Both the position numbers and the translations under genes were made by a program. A stretch of 64,000 nucleotides of DNA from the NCBI GenBank assembly GCA_037447125.1, contig JBBIHG010000001.1, positions 62,001 to 126,000 on the forward strand. Direction: 5' to 3'. Source of the stretch: UBA2029 sp037447125 (lineage in GTDB: Bacteria; Chloroflexota; Anaerolineae; Aggregatilineales; Aggregatilineaceae). This document shows, one piece after another, positions 25,696 through 34,182 of the stretch. Within the stretch, counting starts at the first letter, position 1. Each line of letters starts with the position of its first letter. The notes beneath the pieces were generated by a model, which did no database searches, had not been told where the DNA came from, and worked only from the letters and a program-made list of their open reading frames with translations.

Positions 25696-26396
25696 ACACG
25701 CTGGGCCTGTTCCAGGTTGGTCTGGGTCTGGCGGGCCTGAGCGCAGAGCCGGCTGCCGCCGGCAGCCAGCCACTCATCGAGGGTGGGGCTACTCGCCAGC
25801 CCCGATACCGCTTCGGCGTAGATACGGGCACCCCAGTAATAGTAGCGCTGGGTCTCGGCTGCCCATGATGCCCATCCTCTGTGAATGACACCATGCCCCC
25901 CATTATAGCCGGCCAGCGCCAGCCCGGCGTGGCCACCGGCAATCTCCAGACTCCCCGCCAGATAATCCATGCCGCGACGCGCATTCGTGGACACATCCAG
26001 CATGTCTTCTTCGGGATCGAAATGGAAGGGCATCACCTGGAACAGTCCCTGTGCGCCCGCCGGCGATGACACAGCCGGGTCGCCGCAGCTCTCAATCTGA
26101 ATGAGGGTGGCGATCAGGTTCGGGTCGATCTGGTAGACGGTGGCCCAGGCCTGGATGAGCGGCGTCCAGTACAGCACTTCGTCGGTGAAGACACCAGCCA
26201 GCGGACTCGCCGCCGCCGCCGGGCCTACGGGCGAGTCGGCATAGCCGTAGCGGTAGGGGTCGGCCACCGCATAGACGTGAGTCGTTGCCACGGCGTTCCA
26301 GATGAGGGCCGCCCCGAGCGTGGCCGCAAAGCCCGTGATGGCGCAGGAGAGCAAAGTGACGCCAGCGAACAAGAGCGACAGCGGACGGGTGAACAC
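25668..26396 (-). CDS. Membrane-anchored lytic transglycosylase (SLT domain)
   Basis: A 242-residue enzyme that cleaves peptidoglycan glycan strands. A signal or TM helix spans residues 8-33. The SLT domain begins near 85. The catalytic Glu is in TLIQIESCGDP, followed by GAQGLFQVMPFHF and the ALAGYNGG motif. A short C-terminal tail follows. GTG at 26396 has GAGGAG eight bases upstream. A 22-base GAAC-N4-GTTC palindrome lies about 60 bases upstream, next to an extended -10 element, so the gene is probably repressed by a dimeric regulator, possibly LexA. Confidence 0.9.
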   Translation of the reverse strand: MFTRPLSLLFAGVTLLSCAITGFAATLGAALIWNAVATTHVYAVADPYRYGYADSPVGPAAAASPLAGVFTDEVLYWTPLIQAWATVYQIDPNLIATLIQIESCGDPAVSSPAGAQGLFQVMPFHFDPEEDMLDVSTNARRGMDYLAGSLEIAGGHAGLALAGYNGGHGVIHRGWASWAAETQRYYYWGARIYAEAVSGLASSPTLDEWLAAGGSRLCAQARQTQTNLEQAQRVQVIVVPGN

Positions 26397-26453
26397 CGAT
26401 TCGTCTCCTCACGATCTGGCCGCGACTTGGCCTGGAAGGTCAGGGATTTGTGG

Positions 26454-26475
26454 AAATAGAACTTATGTTCTATTT
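26454..26475. promoter_or_regulatory. Extended palindrome with LexA-type core before the lytic transglycosylase
   Basis: Nine-base perfect arms (AAATAGAAC and GTTCTATTT) surround TTAT. The core GAAC-TTAT-GTTC equals the Gram-positive/Chloroflexi LexA box. It lies just downstream of a TGGTATCAT extended -10 on the minus strand (26493-26485), at or just after the predicted start. Confidence 0.6.
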
Positions 26476-26685
26476 CTATATGTTATGATACCAGACTCGT
26501 GCCGGGGGAGTCAAGTGGATTCCAGGCGAAAATTCCCATATTTCTCATCCCAGCCGCGCCAGCAGAACTGCGTCCGACACCGCTTATACGTCGACAATGC
26601 AAACCCGTTTCATTACAATCGGAATGGGCAGCGCGGAGAAGGGGGATAGAGAGCCGCGCGGGCGGCAGTATCTGGGAAGCAGGCG

Positions 26686-28023
26686 ATGGCTGGATTCGCG
26701 CGCATTCCTGTGCACGTCATCGGCGGTGGTCTGGCAGGCAGCGAGGCGGCCTGGCAGATCGCCCAGCGTGGGGTGCCGGTCATCCTTCACGAAATGCGCC
26801 CGCAGCGTACGACTCCGGCGCACCAGACAGACCATCTGGCAGAGCTTGTGTGCAGCAATTCGCTGGGGTCGGACCTGGCGGACCGCGCGCCGGGCGTGCT
26901 CAAGCATGAGTTGCGCCGCCTGGGTTCGCTGCTGATGGACTGCGCCGATCGCGCTGCGGTCCCTGCTGGCGGTGCACTGGCTGTGGACCGCGAGGTGTTC
27001 GCAGCGCAGGTCACGCAGGCTGTGCACTCGCATCCCCTGATCACTGTCATCCGCGAAGAAGTGACTCGCATCCCTGAGGGACCGTGCGTGGTTGCCTCGG
27101 GGCCGCTAACCAGCCCGGCGCTCACCGATGAGCTGGGCCATCTGCTCGGCACAGAGCACCTCTACTTCTACGACGCCATCGCCCCAACAGTGTATGCGGA
27201 GACGATCAACATGGCGGTGGCGTTTCGCGCCAGCCGCTATGGGCGGGGCGAAGACAGCGAGGGCGACTATCTCAACTGCCCGATGACCAGGGAGGAGTAC
27301 GAGCGTTTCGTCGCGGCTCTGCTGGAAGCGGAGACGATCACCCTGCGCGACTTCGAGCGCGAAGACCCGCGCTTCTTCGAGGCGTGCTTGCCGGTAGAGC
27401 AGATCGCTGCGCGAGGCCCACAGTCGCTGGCCTTTGGCCCCATGCGTCCTGTCGGGCTGCGCGACCCGCGCACCGGACGGCGGCCCTTCGCTGTTGTCCA
27501 GCTTCGCCAGGACAACCTGGCCGGGACACTGTACAGCATGGTCGGTTTCCAGACGAATCTGCGCTGGAGCGAGCAGCAGCGCGTTCTGCGCCTGATACCG
27601 GGGCTGGAGGCAGCCGAGTTCGCCCGCTTTGGCATGATGCACCGCAACACATTCATCAACGCGCCCGTTCATCTCCGCCCGACTTTGCAGTTCAGGGGTC
27701 GCGCGGACCTGCTGTTCGCCGGGCAGATCACTGGTGTCGAGGGGTACGTGGGCAGCATTGGCACGGGGCTGCTCGCCGGGATCAATGCCGCCCGGCTGGT
27801 CTGTGGCCAGGCTGTGTGGACGCTGCCACCGACGACGATGCTCGGCGCGCTGTGCCATTACGTGGCCCATGCCGAGCCGCGCGACTTCCAGCCGATGAAG
27901 GCCAATTTCGGGATCATGCCGCCGCTGGAAGTAGCCCCGCGCCGCAAGAGCGAGCGCAAGCGAGCGTTCGCCGAGCGCGCCGCTCGCGATCTGGAAGGTT
28001 ACCTGGCCAGCGCAGGGGCCTGA
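26686..28023 (+). CDS. trmFO: Folate/FAD-dependent tRNA (uracil-54-C5)-methyltransferase TrmFO
   Basis: A 445-residue flavoenzyme that makes m5U54 in the tRNA T-loop using methylenetetrahydrofolate. The dinucleotide fold starts with VHVIGGGLAGSEAAWQIA, followed by LHEMRPQRTTPAH, LVCSNSLGSD and the C-terminal FAD motif GQITGVEGYVGSIGTG. The MKANFGIMPPLE segment near the end is characteristic. The interval 26397-26685 upstream holds the transglycosylase operator and promoter and otherwise nothing I can support. Confidence 0.96.
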   Translation: MAGFARIPVHVIGGGLAGSEAAWQIAQRGVPVILHEMRPQRTTPAHQTDHLAELVCSNSLGSDLADRAPGVLKHELRRLGSLLMDCADRAAVPAGGALAVDREVFAAQVTQAVHSHPLITVIREEVTRIPEGPCVVASGPLTSPALTDELGHLLGTEHLYFYDAIAPTVYAETINMAVAFRASRYGRGEDSEGDYLNCPMTREEYERFVAALLEAETITLRDFEREDPRFFEACLPVEQIAARGPQSLAFGPMRPVGLRDPRTGRRPFAVVQLRQDNLAGTLYSMVGFQTNLRWSEQQRVLRLIPGLEAAEFARFGMMHRNTFINAPVHLRPTLQFRGRADLLFAGQITGVEGYVGSIGTGLLAGINAARLVCGQAVWTLPPTTMLGALCHYVAHAEPRDFQPMKANFGIMPPLEVAPRRKSERKRAFAERAARDLEGYLASAGA

Positions 28024-28067
28024 AGCTCACTCCTCCCCCCAGGTAAGCGAAGAAGTCGCCTGTGAGC

Positions 28068-28073
28068 TATAAT
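28068..28073 (+). promoter_or_regulatory. -10 element before hflX
   Basis: A perfect TATAAT lies 75 bases before the chosen hflX start. The -35 region is weak. Confidence 0.3.
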
Positions 28074-28147
28074 ACGTCACCAGGAGCCGGGCCGTGGTGG
28101 CCGTCGCCGCGGGTTGCGGACCTGGCCATCAGGTGGGCCAATGGCCT

Positions 28148-29476
28148 ATGCATTCTGACCACAGCGCCAGCACCAACAACGATCTCAGCCCAAGCCGTGC
28201 CCTGCTTGTGGGCGTAGACCTGCGCGGTTCGCGCGCGCAGTTCACCGTTGACGATTCGCTCGATGAACTGGCGCTTCTGGCCAATACGGCGGGAGTACAG
28301 GTCGTCGGGCGCGCTGTGCAGCGATTGGCGCGGATCGACCCGGCGACTTTCATCGGCTCTGGTAAGCTGGAGGCGATTGCGGAACAGCTCGCGGAGAGCG
28401 AGGCGGGCGTGGTGATCTTTGACGATGAACTATCACCGCGCCACCAACGCGAGATCGAGAAGGTGCTTGGCGAGCAGGTGCAGGTGCTCGACCGGTCAGC
28501 GCTGATCCTCGATATCTTCGCCCAGCACGCGCGAACCCGCGAGGGCGCGCTGCAGGTCGAGCTGGCCCAGTACGAGTATCGCCTGCCGCGTCTGACCCGA
28601 CAATGGACTCACCTGGCGCGCCAGGCCGGCGGCGGCGCCGCCAGAGGCGGGGCAGGGGGCGTTGGGTTGCGCGGCCCCGGCGAGACTCAGCTCGAAGTGG
28701 ACCGGCGCGAGATCGCCCGGAAGATCGCCAGGCTGCGTGATGAGTTGGAAGGGGTGCGTGCCCATCGTTTTCGCCACCGCCAGCAGCGTATGCGCTCAGG
28801 CATTCCCACTGTGGCCCTGGTCGGCTACACCAATGCCGGCAAGTCCACGCTGCTCAACGCGCTTTCCGGCTCGGACGTGTACGTCGCCGATCAGTTGTTC
28901 GCCACGCTCGACCCCACCATTCGCCGTGTCGAACTGCCCAATGGGCGGGTGGTGCTCATGTCGGACACGGTGGGCTTCATCCAGAAGCTGCCGGTGACGC
29001 TGGTCGCCGCATTCCGGGCGACGCTAGAGGAAGTGGCCGACGCGGACGTGCTGGTCCACGTGGTAGACGCCAGTCATGAGCGGGCCTGGGACCACATTGA
29101 CGTGGTGGAGGACACGCTGGCCGAGCTCGAGGCCACGCGCATACCCAAGCTGCTGGTGCTGAACAAGATCGATCGAGGGGAGAACTGCGGGACGCTTGAC
29201 TATGGGAGCCTGGGGTATAGAGCGATGGTCCGCGTCTCGGCGCTGGAGCGCAGCGGCCTGGATGGGCTGCGAGAAGCGATTGGCGCTGTGCTGCAATTCG
29301 ATCTTGTCATAATAAATGTAATAGTTCCTTATGCCTCTGGCGAATGGTTCGCCGCCATTCATGGGCATGGCATTGTGCTTGACGAACGCCATACGGGGCA
29401 GGGCGTGGTGTTCGAGGCCCGGGTGCCGCCCTGGCTCGCCGGGCGCATGCGGCAGGCGGGCTTGCTCGCGGATTGA
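28148..29476 (+). CDS. hflX: Ribosome-associated GTPase HflX
   Basis: A 442-residue GTPase that splits stalled or heat-stressed ribosomes. The HflX N-domain shows IGSGKLEAIA and VIFDDELSPRHQREIEK, then a Gly-rich segment (RQAGGGAARGGAGGVGLRGPGE, in parts) and GETQLEVDRR. The G domain has G1 GYTNAGKST, G3 DTVGF and G4 NKID. ATG at 28148 gives a normal length. The frame is open from 28094 (GTG), and that start cannot be excluded. It is followed after 17 bases by a small membrane protein gene. Confidence 0.93.
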   Translation: MHSDHSASTNNDLSPSRALLVGVDLRGSRAQFTVDDSLDELALLANTAGVQVVGRAVQRLARIDPATFIGSGKLEAIAEQLAESEAGVVIFDDELSPRHQREIEKVLGEQVQVLDRSALILDIFAQHARTREGALQVELAQYEYRLPRLTRQWTHLARQAGGGAARGGAGGVGLRGPGETQLEVDRREIARKIARLRDELEGVRAHRFRHRQQRMRSGIPTVALVGYTNAGKSTLLNALSGSDVYVADQLFATLDPTIRRVELPNGRVVLMSDTVGFIQKLPVTLVAAFRATLEEVADADVLVHVVDASHERAWDHIDVVEDTLAELEATRIPKLLVLNKIDRGENCGTLDYGSLGYRAMVRVSALERSGLDGLREAIGAVLQFDLVIINVIVPYASGEWFAAIHGHGIVLDERHTGQGVVFEARVPPWLAGRMRQAGLLAD

Positions 29477-29493
29477 GGGAAGGACAGGCTGCC

Positions 29494-29889
29494 ATGAAGC
29501 AGGGCGCTGCGGCGTTGGGCAAGCTGATCGCGCTGCCGCTGGTCATCGTGGGGGGTGTTTTGGGGCTGCTGGCAGCAGGGGTCGTTCGGCTGAGCAGGCC
29601 CTTGTGGCGGCGAGCGGATGCCTCGCCGGGGTTCGGCAGGGCGATCAACTCCCTCTCCTCATCCATCGCTTCGCAGCGCGGCGTGCCGCTGCTGGTGGGC
29701 ACGGTGCTGGTTGCGCTCAGCCTGGTAGCCAGCGGTCTGGTCATCGTGCTGCTGGTGACTGCGGGCGGCTTCGACACCAGCCTCGCCTGGTTGTGTATCC
29801 CGGCTGCGCTGCTCCACCTCGGTATACTGACTGGTTTCATCGGAATCATGCTTGCGGTACCGCTTGGCCAGGGCTACAGAGACCGTTGA
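29494..29889 (+). CDS. Small membrane protein of unknown function
   Basis: A 131-residue protein with three predicted TM helices (about 10-32, 70-95, 102-125) and a basic loop after the first (RLSRPLWRRAD). No family is recognised. GGAAGGACAG precedes the ATG at 29494. It is probably co-transcribed with hflX. It converges with the integrase gene 16 bases later. Confidence 0.65.
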   Translation: MKQGAAALGKLIALPLVIVGGVLGLLAAGVVRLSRPLWRRADASPGFGRAINSLSSSIASQRGVPLLVGTVLVALSLVASGLVIVLLVTAGGFDTSLAWLCIPAALLHLGILTGFIGIMLAVPLGQGYRDR

Positions 29890-29905
29890 GCCTGCCCGCC
29901 TGGGG

Positions 29906-31024
29906 CTAACCCGACGGCGGTTCCTCGGTGGGCGACGGAGGCAGCCCCACGCTGCGCGCTGCGTCGTCCACGCGCAGCGGGTCGGTGTGCGCGTAATAGG
30001 CGCGCGTCGTCTCCACTGAGCGGTGCCCCAGGTAATCCTGCACGACATCCAGCGGATAGCCCGCGTTGAGCAGTTGTGTCGCGCGCCAGTGGCGGAAATC
30101 GTGAGGCGTGATGCTGCCCAGACCGAGAGCGCGGGCGGCACGCTGCACGACCCGCCAGGCGACAGTGCGACTCATGCGGCTGCCCTCGAAGCGCGCGTCG
30201 TGGCTGACGAACAAAGGGGCCTTGCCGGAGCGCGTGGCGCGTAGCGCCGGCCCTCGCGCCTGGATGTACGCTCGGATGGCCGGCAGCGCGGCGTGGAAAC
30301 GCAGATGGTAGACATGGCCACCTTTGCCGCGCACGGCGATGCGCAGCACATCATCGCGCTGCAAGAAGCGCTCTGGGAAATTGTCCAGGTTCAGGCTCAG
30401 CACCTCGCTGACGCGCCCACCGGACTCGGCCAGCGCGCGCAGTAGCGCGCAGTTGCGCAGGCGTGTCAGTTCCCAGCGTTCGAGGCGCTCGGCGGGGATG
30501 TCGGGGCTGGTGAGACGGCGAGGAGGCTTGAGTCTGTCATAGAAATAGATCACCTCTTCGATGTTCAGGGGCGGTTCCGGAGGGCCGGCATGGCGCGACT
30601 GCCCGCGCAGCTCGTCGCGCACGATGCGCCTGGCCTTAGCCAGTGGGAAGTCTGCTGGTAGCCAGCCATGATCGTCCAGGAATTGAAACCAGTTCAGAAT
30701 ACCGGCGAGTCTCAGTTCGACAGTTGCTGATTTGTACGGCCTCTTGCCAGCGGATTGGCTGGAACCCGGCGACAGCAACCACTGCGCGAAGTACAGCAGC
30801 ACTGGGCTGTCAGATTCGGAGAGCGCAGCGAGTGGTGTGTCGGCGATGGTAGTGGCACGCGCGTGCATGATCGGCAGCGTGTGGGCCGGTGCGCCGGCGT
30901 CGAACAGAAACTCGAAGAACAACTCAATGGCACGCGCGTAGGAAGCGACCGTATGGCGCGACTTGAGAGTAGCACGTTGCAGGTAGGCGTCTCGCGCCTG
31001 GCCGAAGGTGATATTCACAGGCAT
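29906..31024 (-). CDS. Tyrosine recombinase/integrase, catalytically intact
   Basis: A 372-residue site-specific recombinase. A SAM-like DNA-binding N-domain covers residues 1-170. The catalytic residues are all present: Arg in SGGRVSEVLSL, Lys in VRGKGGHVYHL, His-x-x-Arg in TPHDFRHWRA, His in YLGHRSVE and the nucleophile Tyr in TTRAYYAH. ATG at 31024 follows GGAGGG. No other mobile-element genes and no tRNA lie next to it, so it may be a stand-alone recombinase or the remnant of a lost element. Its promoter carries an inverted repeat between -35 and -10. Confidence 0.9.
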   Translation of the reverse strand: MPVNITFGQARDAYLQRATLKSRHTVASYARAIELFFEFLFDAGAPAHTLPIMHARATTIADTPLAALSESDSPVLLYFAQWLLSPGSSQSAGKRPYKSATVELRLAGILNWFQFLDDHGWLPADFPLAKARRIVRDELRGQSRHAGPPEPPLNIEEVIYFYDRLKPPRRLTSPDIPAERLERWELTRLRNCALLRALAESGGRVSEVLSLNLDNFPERFLQRDDVLRIAVRGKGGHVYHLRFHAALPAIRAYIQARGPALRATRSGKAPLFVSHDARFEGSRMSRTVAWRVVQRAARALGLGSITPHDFRHWRATQLLNAGYPLDVVQDYLGHRSVETTRAYYAHTDPLRVDDAARSVGLPPSPTEEPPSG

Positions 31025-31354
31025 GGTCGCCCTCCGTGCCATGGACTGTGGCCCATGTTATCAGAGCTGCCTTCTCCCGGCGACACCTCATAATATAACA
31101 TTTCTATCATTATGTTACAAGAGTATCGAGAAGTCAACCCGGCAGGCCGCTGTCGTGCGGTGACGCCCCTGCTCTGCCCAGGGCGCCAGCGCCAGGGCAA
31201 AGCAGTTGTCTGAACGGCCAGTTCATCGGTCCGGGCGCGGCCAGCGGTCTTCAGTGTCTGTCTCCAGGCATCCCTGAGCCAGCGTCGCGTTGGTCATCCT
31301 AATACTCATGATGGAAATATTATTAACTTTATATCTATTCAATGAATGATATGC
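31025..31354. other. 330-base intergenic region with AT-rich patches
   Basis: It holds the integrase ribosome site and promoter (31092-31120). A second AT-rich patch near 31298-31350 includes ATTCAATGAAT. No gene is supported. The patch could be an integrase target or crossover site, but I cannot show a repeat partner. Confidence 0.35.
31092..31120 (-). promoter_or_regulatory. Integrase promoter with internal inverted repeat
   Basis: The minus strand reads TTGTAA (31120-31115), a 17-base spacer and TATATT (31097-31092). TAACAT and ATGTTA (31096-31101 and 31112-31117) form an inverted repeat with a 10-base gap that fills the spacer and overlaps both hexamers. This is a classic place for a repressor. 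Confidence 0.55.
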
Positions 31355-31915
31355 CTACGAAGCAGAATCTACGAGACGAAGCCATGGAATCTCAGCCACA
31401 CCGGCTTCCTGGTTCGCCAGGCGCGCCGCCACGAAAAGCCAGTCCGAGAGTCGGTTGAGGTAGCGCAGAACCTCACCGTTGAGGCTCTCAGCTCCTTGGA
31501 GCGCCACAACCCAGCGCTCAGCGCGTCGGCAGACCGTGCGGGCCTGGTGCAGCAGCGCTGCTGCGGGTGTTCCGCCGGGCAGGATGAAGTGCTTGAGCGG
31601 CGGGAGCAGCGTGTCCCACCCGTCAATCTCCGCTTCCAGCATCTGAGTATGCGTGGGGCCGAGGCGCAGGACATGGCTGCTCGCTGCGTCAAGGGGCGTG
31701 GCGAGGTCCGCCCCGACGATGAACAGATCGCCCTGCACTCGCCGAATGCTGTCGCTGAGCCGCGCCGGCGTGCCAGCCGCCAATACAACTCCCAGCAGCG
31801 AATTGAGCTCGTCCACTGTGCCGTAGGCGTGCAGGCGGATATGATCCTTGCCGACGCGGCCCCCGGCAAACAGACTGGTCTGGCCTTCGTCGCCTGTTCG
31901 CGTGTAGATCTTCAT
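31355..31915 (-). CDS. pduO: PduO-type ATP:cob(I)alamin adenosyltransferase
   Basis: A 186-residue enzyme that makes adenosylcobalamin. The family start MKIYTRTGDEGQTSLFAGG carries the ATP-binding residues, followed by YGTVDELNSLLG. The C-terminal helical motif has the conserved Arg (CRRAERWVVAL) and YLNRLSDWLFVAAR. Length is normal. Its ATG overlaps the stop of the sensor kinase gene by four bases (ATGA), an odd partner for a cofactor enzyme. No cobalamin riboswitch or B12-dependent enzyme is visible in the window. Confidence 0.95.
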   Translation of the reverse strand: MKIYTRTGDEGQTSLFAGGRVGKDHIRLHAYGTVDELNSLLGVVLAAGTPARLSDSIRRVQGDLFIVGADLATPLDAASSHVLRLGPTHTQMLEAEIDGWDTLLPPLKHFILPGGTPAAALLHQARTVCRRAERWVVALQGAESLNGEVLRYLNRLSDWLFVAARLANQEAGVAEIPWLRLVDSAS

Positions 31916-34164
31916 GGCAGCTCCCTGCTCGCTTCGCGTAGCTCCTGAACCGTGGCTGTTCCCGCGGGCAGGACCACGGTGACGCAGGTACCCTGTTCAG
32001 GCTCGCTGGCGACAAGGACTTTCCCCTGGTGACTCTCAACGACTACTTTGACCAGCGCCAGGCCCAGGCCCGAACCGCTCACATTCCCTACGGCCCGCTG
32101 CTTCCCCCGATAGAAACGCTCAAACACACGCGGAAGCTCGTCCTGCGGGATGCCGATCCCTGTGTCGCGCACGTCAACTCGCACGTTCCCCTGACCGGGC
32201 ACAGCATGAATGTCAACTCGTCCGCCGCCAGGGGTGAACTTGATGGCATTGTCCACAATGTTGGCGAAGGCCTGGGACAACTGCTGCACATCTCCGCTGA
32301 TGAGCGGCAGCGTCTCGTCTATATGAAGATCGAGTGTCACACTGCGCTCACGCGCCAGCATGGCCATATCCACGGCGATTCTGCCCAGCAGGAGGGCCAG
32401 GTCGCATTCTTCGCTGACACGCTGCCCCCCTCCGGCGCGCTCCAAATCGAGGATGCTGTTGATCAGGCGGTACATGCGCGACAACTGCGACCAGACGGAC
32501 TCCACATAGTCTTCCATATCGGACGTGAAGATTTCACGACCGTCGTCAATGAGCAGTTCCATATAGCTCATCGCCGCCTGGAGGGGATTCTTCAGGTCGT
32601 GGCTGGTCATCTGGATCATCTGGCTCTTGAGCCGATCCAGCTCTTTCAGCTCGGTGACATCGTTGAGCACGACGACCCATCCTTCCGGGTGAGGTCGTCC
32701 CATCGCTGCGACATGGCATAGATAGGTATGGCTGCTTACTTCTACCTCATAGACATGGACGCGCCGGTTGCGGAGGTTGCGCAAGGCGGCACGGGCATTG
32801 GCGGGCAAGAACTGGCGCGGCACATAGTCCGTCAGCAGCCCCCCAATCGGATCGGTCCCGGTCTGCAGCAGGGTGTTGGCAGCCGGGTTGGTGAAGAGAA
32901 TGCGCAGCCGCCGATCGAGGGCGATAACCGGGTTTTCGGTGCTGGTCAATACTGCTTCCAACTGGCGCTTGGCCACTCCCAGATCAGTCAGAAGCTCGCG
33001 CTCGGCCTCAAAGAGACGGCTGTTGGTGATCGCCACCGCAGCCTGGGGGCCTAGCAGCTCCAGCAAGCGCAGGTCTTCGGCATCGAACAGCCGGCCCTGC
33101 TGGCCTTGCACGACCAGCAGCACGCCGACGACCTCCCCGCCGAAGACGAGAGGCACACACAGCACTGCGCCAAACGTCTCGCGCGCGAGCGGCAAGTCGG
33201 GGGTGCCTGTCCAGTCGCGTCCGTAATGGTCCAGCCGCCTGGCTCGTACTTCCACGGCGACCGTGCCGACCACGCCCTCCCCTACCCTGGTCTCAACGCC
33301 GACGAACCGCGCCGGCATGTTGTACACGGCGGCAAGCCTGAGTGTGTTGTCTCGCTTCAGGTAGATGGCCGCCCCGTCAGCGCCCAGCAGACCGGCAGCC
33401 TGGGCGGCGATGGCAGCCAGTGTGTCGTTGAGGCGCAGGCGGCTGCTGATCGCCAGGCCCACATCGCGGACAGCCTCTAGTTGTTTGGCTCGTCCCAGAA
33501 GAGGGATCATGATCTGGTGGCGAACGATGGAGTAGGTCATGACGAGGGTGGCGACCGCACTCACATCTTCTGCGACGCTCAGCATGAGCAGCCGAGGGCT
33601 GATCAGTGCCAGAACATGCCCGGCACAGTAGATGAGAATGCCCCATGTTAGCCCCCGCGAGCGGATCTTGGCGCGGTGGCGCCACATGAGCAGCATGGTT
33701 GCCACATGCAGCACCAGAAATAACCCGGCTTCTGAATTGCCATATCGAAAGCTCAGCAGCCCGCCGTCGGTCACCGCGAAAGACCGGCTGGTCTCAATCA
33801 CAAAGAGGAGAACAAAGGCGTAAGTGAGGATGATGGCTAGGCCTGCTGCGCTTACCTGGCGGAACAGGCGCCCGCGCGCGCCGGTGACGATCACCACATA
33901 GATGTAGAGCGCCAGGCTCGCTCCAACATAGCCGAAGTCTAACAGGCGCAAGCCCAGGCGGATAATGGCATACTCGCCCCCTGCGTAGGCTGCTGAGCGC
34001 CCCAGCAGCGACCCGGCTGACCAGATGACGACCATCACCACGAAGAGCGCGAAGTAGCGGTTGGCTGCACTGCGCGAGTCCTGCCAGAGAACCAGGATCA
34101 GCAAACCCAGCGCGAAGGCCAGTGTCAGGCCGTTGAGCAGCAGCGTTATTGTGGTCGGATTCAT
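31912..34164 (-). CDS. Membrane sensor histidine kinase (7TM-GAF-PAS-HisKA-HATPase)
   Basis: A 750-residue kinase. Residues 1-215 have about seven TM helices of the 7TM histidine-kinase sensor type. A GAF domain follows at about 240-390 (GADGAAIYLKRD, GVLLVVQGQQG), then a PAS domain at about 395-500 (VIALDRRLRILFTNPAA). HisKA has the His in MTSHDLKNPLQAAMSYM. HATPase motifs are NIVDNAIKFTPGGG, DTGIGIPQDEL and GSGLGLALVKVVV. It starts 18 bases after the response-regulator gene and overlaps the adenosyltransferase gene, so all three form one operon. The ligand is unknown. Confidence 0.93.
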   Translation of the reverse strand: MNPTTITLLLNGLTLAFALGLLILVLWQDSRSAANRYFALFVVMVVIWSAGSLLGRSAAYAGGEYAIIRLGLRLLDFGYVGASLALYIYVVIVTGARGRLFRQVSAAGLAIILTYAFVLLFVIETSRSFAVTDGGLLSFRYGNSEAGLFLVLHVATMLLMWRHRAKIRSRGLTWGILIYCAGHVLALISPRLLMLSVAEDVSAVATLVMTYSIVRHQIMIPLLGRAKQLEAVRDVGLAISSRLRLNDTLAAIAAQAAGLLGADGAAIYLKRDNTLRLAAVYNMPARFVGVETRVGEGVVGTVAVEVRARRLDHYGRDWTGTPDLPLARETFGAVLCVPLVFGGEVVGVLLVVQGQQGRLFDAEDLRLLELLGPQAAVAITNSRLFEAERELLTDLGVAKRQLEAVLTSTENPVIALDRRLRILFTNPAANTLLQTGTDPIGGLLTDYVPRQFLPANARAALRNLRNRRVHVYEVEVSSHTYLCHVAAMGRPHPEGWVVVLNDVTELKELDRLKSQMIQMTSHDLKNPLQAAMSYMELLIDDGREIFTSDMEDYVESVWSQLSRMYRLINSILDLERAGGGQRVSEECDLALLLGRIAVDMAMLARERSVTLDLHIDETLPLISGDVQQLSQAFANIVDNAIKFTPGGGRVDIHAVPGQGNVRVDVRDTGIGIPQDELPRVFERFYRGKQRAVGNVSGSGLGLALVKVVVESHQGKVLVASEPEQGTCVTVVLPAGTATVQELREASRELP

Positions 34165-34182
34165 CCCCAGGCCCGGCCAGCA

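Noticed and set aside
29906..31354. Prophage or integrative element around the integrase
   Set aside because: Neighbours on both sides are ordinary chromosomal genes, and no phage or conjugation genes or flanking repeats could be seen.
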